A DNA stretch of 64,000 nt, taken from the NCBI GenBank assembly GCA_025594325.1, contig JANHCV010000001.1, forward strand, positions 682,001-746,000. The letters are read 5' to 3'. The position numbers and the translations under genes are program-made. Below are positions 54,527-64,000 of this stretch, in pieces (position 1 is the stretch's first letter; every line of letters starts with the position of its first letter). The notes beneath the pieces were generated by a model. The model had not been told where the DNA came from and made no database searches. It was given only the letters and a program-made list of their open reading frames with translations. This DNA comes from Blastocladiella emersonii ATCC 22665 (lineage: Eukaryota > Blastocladiomycota > Blastocladiomycetes > Blastocladiales > Blastocladiaceae).

Positions 54527-56883
54527 CTATTCTTCACTCCCTTGCTTCTTCGACTCGACCGCCTCGCGCATCGCCCTCGCGAGCCCGGGCACCCGCTGGA
54601 CGACGTGCCGGTCAAACTTATCATTCTCACCGACCGCCTTGGCCACGATCCGCAGACACTCCGGGTCGCGGGCCGTGGCCGGACACGCGCGGATGATCTG
54701 CAGGATCAACTTCCCGTGCACCTTCCCGTCGCGCCGCGCCTCCCAGACGATGGCCTCGGCGCACGCGCGCGGGGCGACAAACGCGTCAAGGGCGCCGGGC
54801 GGAAAGTACCGCGCGATGAGCGGGAGGAGCGACTCGCCGACCTCGAACCACAGCCCGCCGACGGCCACGGGCGCATGGGCCACTAGGAGGTGCAGGAACC
54901 GCTGCCCCGCGCTCACCTCGCGCCCGCGGAACTCGGCCGCCGCGAAACTCAGCGCGTGGTACCGCGGGTCCGCGAGGCGCGCGATATCAATCAGGTCCTG
55001 CGTGACGCGCGGGCGGAGCGCGGGCGTGACGATCGCGGCCGGGCACACCGCGAGGAAGTTGGCGAACGCGGCGAAGAAGTCGGGCGTCACGAGGAACAGC
55101 GGCGCGGCGACCTGCACCACCCAGTCGGTCACCTCGTACCGGCTGCCCGCCATGGCGGAGATGAACGACGCGTACAGCTCGGTCCAGTCGCGCTCGCGCT
55201 TGCCCGCGAGGTGGTGCAGCGCCGCGCGCGCCGAGGACGGGGAGGTGAGCAGCGGGACCAGGATCCCGATCAGCGCGTGCGCGCAGTTGGGCTCGTGCAG
55301 GACCGGGAACGCGTGCCCGAGCAGCGAGCGGGCGAGCGCGAGGCGTTCCTCGCGGCTGCCGAGGCCGAGGGAACCGAGGTCGGGGCCGAACGTGCCGTCG
55401 CCGATGGAGACGAGGGCAGTGGCCAGGAGCTGCGACAGCGGCGTCTTGGTGCACGCGCGCGCGAGGAGGCATAGCCGCGCGACGTGCGACTTGTTCTCGT
55501 TGTACCGCTCGGGCTCGTGCGTGAAGACTAGAGAGTAAACGCCAAACTGGTCAGTTTTCCGCGTAGATGGTGACAGCTCACTAAAAACGTACGCTCGGTG
55601 AGCAACGCGTCGCGCTGCTCCTTGGCCACAACGTGCACCATTCGCCGCAGCTGCTCGATCGGGCAGTGCGCGTGGATCGCCGCCATGACAAGGACCGCCC
55701 ACACCCGCGCGTCGGTGACGCCAGGCCACGCGCGCAGGAGCTGCGCGAGCTCGCGGTCGTACCCCTGCTCGACCCACGGCGCGAGCCGCCCGAGAACCCG
55801 CTTCGTGGTGCCCCACTTGTCCACGTCGAGCGGCCGCGCCTCGTCGTACTTGCGGAACACGGTGCGCAGCACGTCGGGACCGAAGCTGAGCGGGCTCAGG
55901 TAGCTCGAGATGTGGATGGGCCACCACTCGGGCCCGGGTTCCGCAAGCAGGGAGAAGCCGTGCGCGAACAACCAGTCGAGGACGGACAGGACGCGGTCGG
56001 CCGGGTACTCGTTGATGAGGCCGAGGAACGCGTTGGCGACACGGTGGTGCGAGAGGAAGGCCATGACGGAGGACAGGTCCGGGTGCAGCGCGGCGGCCGC
56101 CTTGAGCGCGGGCAGGTTCCAGTGGCACGCGGCCGAAAACGCGACGAGCGTGAAGAAGTCGACGCGGCGCGGCTCGCGCTCCTCGCGCAGCTCGCCCGCC
56201 AGCATCGACACGCGCTCGTACATGCACGGCGAGCAGTCGGGCAGGAGCTCGAGCAGCCTGGACGCCGGCAGCGCGCGATTGAACGAGACGGCTGGGAAGT
56301 GTCTCGCCATGAGCGTGAGCGCAGCCGCGAGCTCGTCGGTGCACTCGGCCGCTTCAAAGTACAGCGCGAGCACGAGGCCGTCCGACATGAATCCCTGCAG
56401 GTGGATGGGGCGGACTTGGTGGAAGAAGCTGTCCGACTTGACGACGACGTCGTGCGAGAGCGCGTCGAGATGCTCTTGCTGCCGCGCCCGCGGGACCGCG
56501 GCGAGCGACGCCGGGTCGCTGCGCAAGTACGCGAACAGAAAGGCGTGGAACAGCGCGAGGTCGAGCTTGGGCTCCACGGGCAGGTCGGTGCGGTGGCGCG
56601 CGGCGAAGCGCAGGCGTACGTAGGAAGCGAACCCGGACTGCCACGGCCGCATCCAGCCGTGGCCGACGAGCTTGGTCGGGCCGCCGCGCTCCAACTGGGC
56701 CAGCAGGAACGGTAAGGTGCGGTCGATCCAGTGCAAGAGCGCCGAGGTCGAGAGGCGCGCGGTGTCGGCGAGAATTCGCGTTGACGCGAGCACGGCCACG
56801 CGCGGCGCGGCGAGGGCGGCAATTGAGATGGCGAGCTCGAACGGCAGATCGTGGAAGCGACAGCGTGTTGCATTGGGTATCAT
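54527..56883 (-). CDS. METNE-superfamily divergent member, second tandem paralogue
   Basis: Complement(join(54527..55527, 55593..56883)), 763 residues, 65-nt phase-1 intron (GTACGT donor, TCTCTAG acceptor) giving ELFTHEPERYNENKSHV across the splice. It is closely similar to the preceding gene throughout: DLPFELAISIAALAAPRVAVLAS, SDGLVLALYFEAAECTDELAAAL, FSAACHWNLPALKAAAALHPD, RVANAFLGLINEYPADRVLSVL, PWVEQGYDRELAQLLRAWPG, and in exon B ARACTKTPLSQLLATALV, LHEPNCAHALIGILVPLL and MREAVESKKQG at the end. It lacks the acidic insert of its neighbour. The 5' flanks and the stop-proximal regions are also similar, so the pair arose by tandem duplication. Function unknown; probable helical solenoid. 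Confidence 0.75.
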
Positions 56884-57102
56884 GGTGTGGTCACGGCCGA
56901 GGGCGTTGTGGGAAGAGAGAGGGTGAGGGAGCAGGTCCTTCTTGAGGGCTCCGAGGAGAACCCCTGCTTCGAGGTCGCGTTCCCCAGTCGACTCATTTCT
57001 CGACCCGCCAAGTCACTCACGCGGCGCGAGCCGTTCGACGCGATGCGCCACTCACGGGCATGAAACCAACCGAGTCGAAACTCCGCAAGAAGGGTCCATT
57101 CA

Positions 57103-57938
57103 CTACGAGCCATTCGCCGGCGCCGCTACTGCCGCAGCAACCGGTGGTGCGGCAGGCAGGGTGATGAGGTCGACGTCGAACAGCTCGATGAGCTGCTCGG
57201 TGGCGTAGCGGGCCTTGTTGTCGGCAAACGAGCGGTACTCGACGGCGATCGAGTTAAAGTTCCACCGCTGCAGGCGGCGCAGGCACCCGACCACGGCGCC
57301 CGTCTCGTGGATGCCCGACGTGCACGCGATGAGCACGGGCTGGTTCTTGGGCTGCAGCAGGAACTCGAGCGCCTCCTTGATCAGCTCCTCGGGGATCGGC
57401 CGCCAGCCCGGCGCGGACGACCGCCACGAGCGCTGGCCGAGGTGGACCTATGCGCGTCGGAGGGTGGGTGAGTTGAGGTACTGGCGTGAGCCGAAGAGAC
57501 GGAGAGTAGTACCAGCTCGATCGCGTTCTCGTCCAGGAACGCGAGGACATGCCGATTCGGCGCCTCGGGCGCGAGCACGAGCATCGAGCGCAGGCCGAGG
57601 GTGCGGATGAACGGCAGGTTGGCGGGCGCGAGCATGCTCGAGCGGTAGATGCCGGGCTCCACGAGGGCGAAGGCGTCGGGCACGACGAACAGCGGCGGTG
57701 GCGCGCCGAGCGACGCGGTCGCCGTCGTGCCGGGCGGCAGGGCGCTGCTGTCGGACGATCCGCTGGTGGGAGCCGCGGAAACGCTAGATGCTGTCTGCGG
57801 GGTTCCCAGCAGCGCCGAGAAGGGGAGCGGCGCGCTCGGGACCGGCCCGCCCGACCCGAGCATGTACAGCGACGGGTTGCTCCCGCCCGCGATGCTGCTC
57901 CGCCTCCGCGGCACGTTGGCGGTCTGCGACAGCGACAT
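57103..57938 (-). CDS. Oca/Siw14-type dual-specificity phosphatase-fold protein with degenerate P-loop
   Basis: Complement(join(57103..57447, 57513..57938)), 256 residues, 65-nt phase-0 intron (GTACTA donor, GCATAG acceptor). The ATG at 57938 sits in a strong GCCACCATG context; an in-frame ATG at 57971 would add 11 residues. Residues 1-78 are Ser/Ala/Gly-rich. The domain starts at PPLFVVPDAFALVEPGIYRSS and continues with LPFIRTLGLRSMLVL, PIPEELIKEALEFLLQ, GAVVGCLRRLQRWNFNSIAVEYRSFADNKAR and EQLIELFDVDLITLP, which is the fungal Oca/Siw14 signature (inositol-pyrophosphate phosphatase and oxidant-response proteins). The P-loop, however, reads ACTSGIHETG: the active-site Cys is present, but the Arg expected six residues later is Glu. 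Catalysis by the usual mechanism is therefore doubtful. Divergent from the next gene, 238 bp between starts. Confidence 0.78.
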
Positions 57939-58176
57939 GGTGGCGGCTGCGTTGCGCCAAGTCAGATGCATGGGCTGCCCGGCAGGGAGGGCAGAGGTTG
58001 GAGGAGAGGCTGGGTGGTGATCGGCGGCGTCAGCTGACGGGCCCGAGTGGCGAAACGCGTCGCGTCGGCCGCTTCGTCCGTCCGCTCTCAGGCCGCCCTC
58101 GCTCGCGCCCCTCGTCGCTCAACCGAAGTCGCATGCATCCCGGCAACGACTTGCCGCAACCCGCCTGACCCCCGCC

Positions 58177-60035
58177 ATGCTCTCCATGGGTGCCGGCGAC
58201 GCGCACCCGTCGTCGCGCTACGCGCCCGCTCCCTACACGCACGCCGCCTCCTCGGAGGCCGCCGCCAGCCCGTCGCCGCACGCCACCAACAAGGCCGCCC
58301 CGCCCACCACCACCTACTGGGCATCTGCGCGCCTGCCCTCGCTTGACGCGAGCGACGACGACGACGGCACCACCATGCAGGACGCGCGCCCGCGCCTCGC
58401 GTCGGCCGTTCCGCTCGAGCCCGCGGCCGCCTCGAGCACGCCGCAGTACCGCGAGCAGCCCGCCGCGCTGCCGCGCTCGGCCAACGAGATCCACCAGGAG
58501 GCGCTCCGTGGCGCGCTGCTCGACGTCTACGCCGACCGTGATCGCGAGGAGCGGCTCGCTCGCCGGTTTGCACTACTCTCATTCTGCTACCGTGAGAACG
58601 ATCAACTAACGCTCAACCTCAAACGTGTAGCCTCTTCGCGTCGAACAAACCGCGCATCGACGACCTGTTCGCCGCCTTCCTCGAGAACCACCGCGCCGAC
58701 CCGTACTTTGTAACGCGGTCGCTCGCCCTGCTCGCGCGCTTCGACACGCCGTACAAGCGCCAGCGCCTGCTCCTCGCGCTCGACGAGCTCGACCTCGACG
58801 TGACCCAGGAGGAGGACCAGATGCTCCTCGCCGAGGGATCGCGCCTGCACGGCCGGTTTGCCCCGAGCGAGGACGAGGCGACGGCGCCCGCCGCGTTTGT
58901 TGCTCCGCCGGCGGTTACCGCGCCGCAGCATCACCCCGCCCCGCACAACGACCTCCTCGATCTCTCGGCCCCGCTGCAGCCCCGGCACGCGAGACCCGCT
59001 GCCGTGCTCCCGCCGTCCCCCGCCGCGCAGCAGGAGTACCGCGAGCGCGCCGCGGTGGTGGCTGCCAACCACACGGTGCGCAGCCCCGTCCAGGCGCAGC
59101 AGCAACGGCAGGCGCCGTCGCACAGCGCAAGCCCGGTTCGCCGGCTCCCGCCGCCGCAGCGGGAGGAGGCAGACCCGTTCTTCGACTGGCACGACTACGA
59201 GGACTTTGCGCAGCTGCTCAAGGACGCCGAGTCGGGGGCGACGGGGGACCGCGTCGCGCTCGATCTCAGCACTCCGGCCCGCGTCAACCTCGAGGACCCG
59301 TTTGCCGGGTTTGACGTGGTCCGCATCCCGCCGGTCAACTCGACGACGGTCAAGTCGGTTCCGACGACCACGACTACGACGACTACCGCGAGCACCACTA
59401 CGGCGGCGGCGCGCCGCTCGCCCACCCCGTCCGCGAACGCGAACGCGCCGTCGTCTTCGTCGTCCATCACCGGGTACCTGCAGCAGCACTTTTACCTGGA
59501 GCGCGAGCGGCTGCTCCGCGAGCGCACCAGCCTGCGCAATATGCTCGACGAGCTGCACGGCGATATCGAGGAGATCGAGGCGCTGCGCGGCGGCGGCGCG
59601 AGTCCCCCGGGCACCAGCGGTGGTGGCGAGGAGTCGTCAGCGAGCGCCAAGCTCGACCAGCTGGCCGCGATGCTCGACGCGCACGAGGTCTTCGAGGACG
59701 AGGAGGACGACCTCGACAACGACGGCGACGACCGGTTCACGTCTGCGGACCACGATCCCGCTGCCACCCCGCCCCGCGGCCGCGGCTCGCGCCGCGCATC
59801 GCGGTCCTCGGTCTCGACGTCGCCGCTCCTCTCCGCGTCGACGTTCGGCCGCAGCACGCCCGCCGGGCAGTACATGGCGCTCGCGTCGGACACCGAGGGC
59901 GACGCGTCGCACCGCTCGGCGCACCTCACACTCACGGCCGCGGGCAGCGATGCGGCAGGGATCGACGGCCACGACGATGACACGGACGTGGACTCGGACC
60001 GCGACGTCGATGCCGCGGAAGCCGAGGATGACTAG
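58177..60035 (+). CDS. Low-complexity acidic coiled-coil protein, unidentified
   Basis: Two exons, 58177..58565 and 58631..60035, with a 65-nt intron (GTTTGC donor, CAACTAACG branch, GTGTAG acceptor) restoring ERLARRLFASNKPRIDDLFAAF; 597 residues. The most ordered part spans the intron: NEIHQEALRGALLDVYADRD, then PYFVTRSLALLARFDTPYK and RQRLLLALDELDLDVTQEED. Further on are Pro/Gln-rich segments, a WHDYEDFAQLLKD patch, a Thr run (near 59350-59410), a coiled coil at about 59480-59600 (LERERLLRERTSLRNMLDEL) and a strongly acidic C-terminus. No signal peptide or transmembrane helix. No family was recognised; a scaffold-like nature is only suggested by composition. Confidence 0.65.
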
Positions 60036-61887
60036 TTGGTGCGCGATAGGCGATCTCTGGTGTGCTGATGCATTGTCAAACGTTGTTCATCAATCTCATT
60101 TCAGTGTGCGACTCGTCTCGGCTCGAGCTCGGCTCGCCGCGTCTCACCTCTAGCCTGGCTCAGGTGGGACGGCAGCCAATCACGGCTACGGAGGCCAGCA
60201 GCACCAGAGAGTTCCGTTGGGAAGAGTCGACGCGTTGCAAAGTGATGCTTGCTTGCAACATCAGTGCGCGCCATCAATCGTCGCGAAACTGGTTCCAGGA
60301 TGGACGCGCGCGCGGCACCACTCGCCGCGCCGTGTTGCTGTCGCGACTAATTTGATGCAGCAACAGCGGGAGCGGAGGTGGCGGGCGTGTGATCCCTGCC
60401 CACACGCTGTGTGAGGGTTGACGTGGCGGAGTGACGCAGAGCGACGTGGCTACGCCACCACGGCCGCCCCGAACAATGGAGCTCGGGCCGCCCCGCGCTG
60501 CGAGCCAAGCCACCACGGGCTCGGGGCGAGTTCTCCCGCCGCCACGCCGAGGCCCGAGGGCGCCGCTGCGGCTGCGCCTTTGTGTACGTTGTGCGCCGCG
60601 GGGCGCGGGCGAGCGTCGCGTCGCGTCGTGCTGGTGATGGAGCGACGATGGCCGCGGACAAGGCCGTGGCCACCACCGCCGCCGAGATGATGGAAATTGC
60701 AATGATGAAACCGGGCGCGACGCACGCCCATGACTCTGGCGACGGCTGAAAGTTGAGCCGTGCTTCGCGTCCTAGGTCGCGCTTCGCCTCGCTGAAGCCG
60801 AGGCGGACAAATCTCCGCCGGCGGCCGTGGCCGACCTCCATCTCCAACACCGACAACGCCGCGCCCATCACACAGCAGCCGCATGATTCTTGATCGCGAT
60901 CGAGCAGGGAGGTGGCACGCCGGCCGCTGCGACACGGTGGCCGCCGTGGGCTGGGTGCAGGAAGGAAGGAGGAAGGGGGGACCCGGCGGCCGGCCTTGTC
61001 CTGGTCCGCTGGTCCGACGGCACTCGTTGCGATGCAACTCGAGCAGGTCCGGTCCCACCTTCCCGGTCCATGCTCCGCGTCCTATTCTCTCTCCCCGCGC
61101 CCTGTCTGCCTCCAACATCCGCACTCCCGCGTAGCCGCGTCGAAGTCAAGGGTTTCCATCCCCGCCTTCGCCCCGGCCATCACGCCTCCGCACCCGCCGC
61201 CCCCGCCCCCGCACACGGCGCACCTCGATCATCACTGCGCCCTGACGCTTGCCACGCGCGCGGCCCTCGCCCTCGCCGTTGGCCTCCCCTCGCTTCGCAA
61301 CGCGTTTCGGGCAACCCATTCACCCGTGCCGTACGTTCATTCCTCGCCCGCTTTCCAACTGCTCGGGCAACCCCCTGGCGCCGCCCAGATCCGCCCCCGA
61401 CCCCTCCTTCATTCATTATCGTTCTCGGCCCGCTCGGTCCCGCGCTCGGTGTGGCGATGGCCACCGTCCTGGTGACACCGCTCGAGGGAACGGTGGCCGC
61501 GGCCGTCGCTGGCCGCCGCCGTGTTCCGATATTCGGCGCCACCCACGGGAAGCGTGTGGCCAGCGTGGAATGGGGGAAGGGCGAGCGGGCCGCGCGCGCT
61601 GCGCCATGGCTCGCTCGCTCGCTCCCCGAAGAGCAGCATCCATATTTGCCGCGGCGGAACGTCCTTCTCCCTCCCTCTCTCTCCGACCACGCGCGCGCAC
61701 CGTGGGTGGACGACTTCCGCCCGATATCCCTCCCTCCAACCCTGTCCAGATCGCGCTCGCTGACCACCCGTTCACGGATGCCCGCCAGTGGCGCGCTGCT
61801 CATTCTTCCGTCGTGACCACCCGCCTCATCGCCGTCAAGATCATCACCACCGGCGCTCGCGCCCTCCCTCTCGCGACCACCGCGACC
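60036..61887. other. Intergenic, 5' region of the last gene
   Basis: About 1.85 kb. Long GC-rich frames on both strands (for example 60347-61150 minus and 60890-61816 plus) are rich in Arg/Pro/Ala, have no family similarity and look like compositional shadows. No RNA gene or repeat recognised. It may hold the promoter and 5' untranslated region of the gene starting at 61888. Confidence 0.4.
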
Positions 61888-64000
61888 ATGTCGTTCCGCC
61901 GCGTCCCCATCGCATCGCTGCTCAACGACGACAGCGACCCGCTGTCGCTCTCCTTGTCGCCCGAGGAGGACCGCGACACTGCCGTCGCGGCTCCCGCAGC
62001 CGAGCCTGGCCACGGCCACCACCACCTCCACCACCACTCGCACCATCATCAACAACATCATTCTCCACACCTCGGCTTCGCGCCTTCCTCACGGCCCACG
62101 CCGCCTCCACCACCACCACTACCGCCCCCGTACCACGTCCCTGTCGCCGGCGGCCACGGCCACGGCGGCGCGCCTCCGATCACCGCGCCGGCCTCGCCAT
62201 TCGCCGCCTTCACCACGACCACGGGCGAGCCGCGACGTCGGCCGGCCGACCCTCACCGTGCCGTGAGCAGTACGGCGGCGGGTATGACGTTCTCGACGCG
62301 TCCGCCGCTCCCGCCGCGGTCGTGGCCTTCCTCTGCCGCCGTCGGCGCTGCGCCGCCCGCGTCGTACCACGGATTCTGGGCGCGGCAGCCCTCGACGGCC
62401 GCCCCCGGCGCCGCGTCGCCGCCCGTCGCGGGTCCATCTTCTTCGGCGTCGGCGCCGATGCAGACATTTGCAGGTTCGCTGTCCGTCCATTGTTCGCGTC
62501 CCCGAAGCTATTGTTGCTCCTGCAACTCGCGGGGCGGAGGGCGGGGTGAGACGAGACGCGACGCCCTGGGGGCTGGCTTCCCCTTCTCGAACGCATCTCG
62601 GCGGGCGGGCCCGCAGCCATCGCTGCGGTCCAGCAAACCGACCGCGCCACCGTGAGCTCTTCATGCTCGCGCACGAGCTCGTCGATCGCAGAAGCGGGGC
62701 CTGGCTGGCCGCCGTGGTCCACGCTGGCCCCCGGCCCGGCCGCCCTGGCCGCCCCGGCCCCCGCCTCGCCCTATTCCCTTTCATTTGGGCCAACCTGCTC
62801 TGCTCGTCCTGCACCACTTGCTGACTTGTCTTCATTCATTTCCACGTCGTCTAGCGCCCGACACGCGAGGCTGGCCCGCCGCACAGCATCACCCGCGGCC
62901 GCGCGCGCCGTTCCACCGCCACGCGCGGCCGGATCACCTCCCGCATCACGATGCGGCACCCCTGCGGGCTCCGCAGCCGCCTGGCCGTGCATCGCTCGAG
63001 ACGCGGTTCCATCTCCCGCCGCTCCCGCCGCCGCCTCCGCTGATCCCGACGCCCGCGCAGACGCCGCCGACGGCGGGCGGTGACGCAGTGGCGCGCGATC
63101 ACGGCGTGGGCGTTCCGGCACCGCGGTCCCCTCCGCCGCCGCGACCGATCCACCACCCCATCCCCGTACTCCCGGCGAACCTGATTGCGGCCGCTGCGGC
63201 TGCCGCGGCCAAAGAGTCCTCATCCTCCTCATCCTCCCTCCCCGCTCTCCCGCCGCTCCCCTTACCACGCTCCTCGCCGCCCGCCGCGCCGAGCTCCCGC
63301 TCCGCGTCGCCCGCCGACGCCCCTTCCACCGCCGCACACCCTGGTGAGCCCTTCTGCACGCCGCGGTCGTACCACCTATTCAACAGGGCCTCGTACGCGC
63401 TGATGGTGCACTGCGTAGCGGCATCGCGGTCGCCGAAGACGGCCGCGATCGACGCGGCGGACCGCGACCGGCCCGTGTCGTTCAAGCGGTGGAAGCGGCT
63501 GCAGGGGAACCTGCGGGTTGTCGCGGTGCGGCGGGTCGCGGGGGAGGTGTGGTTTGGGGCCGACGCGGCGAGTGTAAGGCAGGCGGCGGGGGGTGAGGAG
63601 GCGGTGCAGTTGCCTGAGCCGGAGGATGATGGGGACGGGGTGGGGGAGGTCGAGTACCGGCTCGTGTGGCGGACGTGTTCCAAGAACTTGTGGATCGTGC
63701 CCGTCGAGGTGCGTTTACTCATTCACCTTCGAGTTCCGACGACTGGAGATTAACTCGTTCGCGATCGGCGTGTACTGTAGCACTGGCCAGAAGTCTTCCG
63801 TTCGATCCACGTCGTGCCGGCGACCACGGGCGAGTGGCCCGTTCACCTGCGCCTGCAGGAAACGGTTCGCGCGGTACGCTCTAATTCATCATTCCCCTTA
63901 CAACCCCCGCTAACTCACGTCCCGAATAGCTCTCGCTGCGGTACCAAACGCGCCGCTCGCGGTCCGGCATCACGACGGACGCGGTGCGCGAGCACATTCT
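61888..64000 (+). CDS. Pro/His-rich protein with possible NOL4/integrase-derived C-terminal domain, 3'-truncated by window edge
   Basis: Proposed exons 61888..62473, 62855..63708, 63781..63873 and 63930..>64000, open at the window end. Introns: 381 nt (GTTCGC donor, GTCTAG acceptor; the least certain), 72 nt (GTGCGT, TGTAG) and 56 nt (GTACGC, GCTAAC branch, AATAG). The first about 350 residues are low complexity, with His repeats (about 62006-62070), Pro runs and an Ala run. A folded region follows: FNRASYALMVHCVAASRSPKT, SFKRWKRLQGNLRVVAVRR, VEYRLVWRTCSKNLWIVPVE, then across introns HWPEVFRSIHVVPATTGEWP and a HLRLQETVRALSLRYQTRR block with ITTDAVREHI. The order (SPKT start, VPVE, IHV, then T...LS..Y and a V..HI helix) resembles the NOL4/KRBA2 integrase-like H2C2 module. 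The expected Cys pair would lie beyond the window. This assignment is tentative. Confidence 0.45.

Noticed and set aside
60347-61816. Long overlapping frames on both strands upstream of 61888
   Set aside because: Arg/Pro/Ala-rich, overlapping each other, no family similarity and no supported splice structure.

Overview
The window is nuclear DNA from a GC-rich eukaryote, almost certainly a fungus. Most genes are interrupted by short introns (about 56-120 nt) with CTAAC-like branch points and TAG or CAG acceptors. The recognisable gene content fits a fungus: a white-collar-type LOV/PAS photoreceptor, a Cbp4-type bc1 assembly factor, a PTR2-type peptide transporter, an Oca/Siw14-type phosphatase-fold protein and a GPI-anchored secreted protein. 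A long FANCD2 gene plus expanded families of F-box-like repeat proteins point to an early-diverging, possibly zoosporic (Blastocladiomycota-like) fungus. That lineage placement is inference from gene content.

Layout. 1-10.5 kb is conserved housekeeping: the 3' part of FANCD2 (+), CBP4 (-), an EI24/Lds-Rrt8-like membrane protein (+) and the spliceosomal protein SART1/Snu66 (-), followed by a tandem-repeat 'VLDWW' ankyrin-like protein (-). 10.9-24.7 kb is a tandem array, all on the minus strand, of six loci of one uncharacterised two-exon family (here called METNE, after its shared N-terminus): three intact genes, one truncated gene, one pseudogene with a stop and frameshifts, and one deleted relic. 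A stray LRR fragment lies inside the array on the other strand. 24.9-37 kb returns to single-copy genes: a proline-rich one-TM protein (-), COG5 (+), the white-collar-like photoreceptor (-) and an unusual DUF924 / FSH1 serine hydrolase / LRR fusion (-). 37-39.4 kb is gene-poor.

39.4-44.6 kb holds a small hypothetical protein (+), a seven-exon peptide transporter (-) and a GPI-anchored secreted protein (-). 45.2-50.4 kb contains three tandem LRR genes on the plus strand, the first a pseudogene. A copy of the last gene's 3' end recurs near 51.6 kb. 51.8-56.9 kb carries two tandem genes (-) that are distant relatives of METNE and share its intron position and phase. 57-64 kb has the phosphatase-fold protein (-), a low-complexity coiled-coil protein (+) and the 5' part of a gene whose C-terminal region may be NOL4/integrase-derived (+).

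The accessory genes have a common theme. An N-terminal F-box-like helix block is followed by a repeat domain: ankyrin-like WW repeats, LRRs or helical METNE repeats. They look like a rapidly turning-over set of adaptor or recognition proteins. Their function is not established by the sequence.
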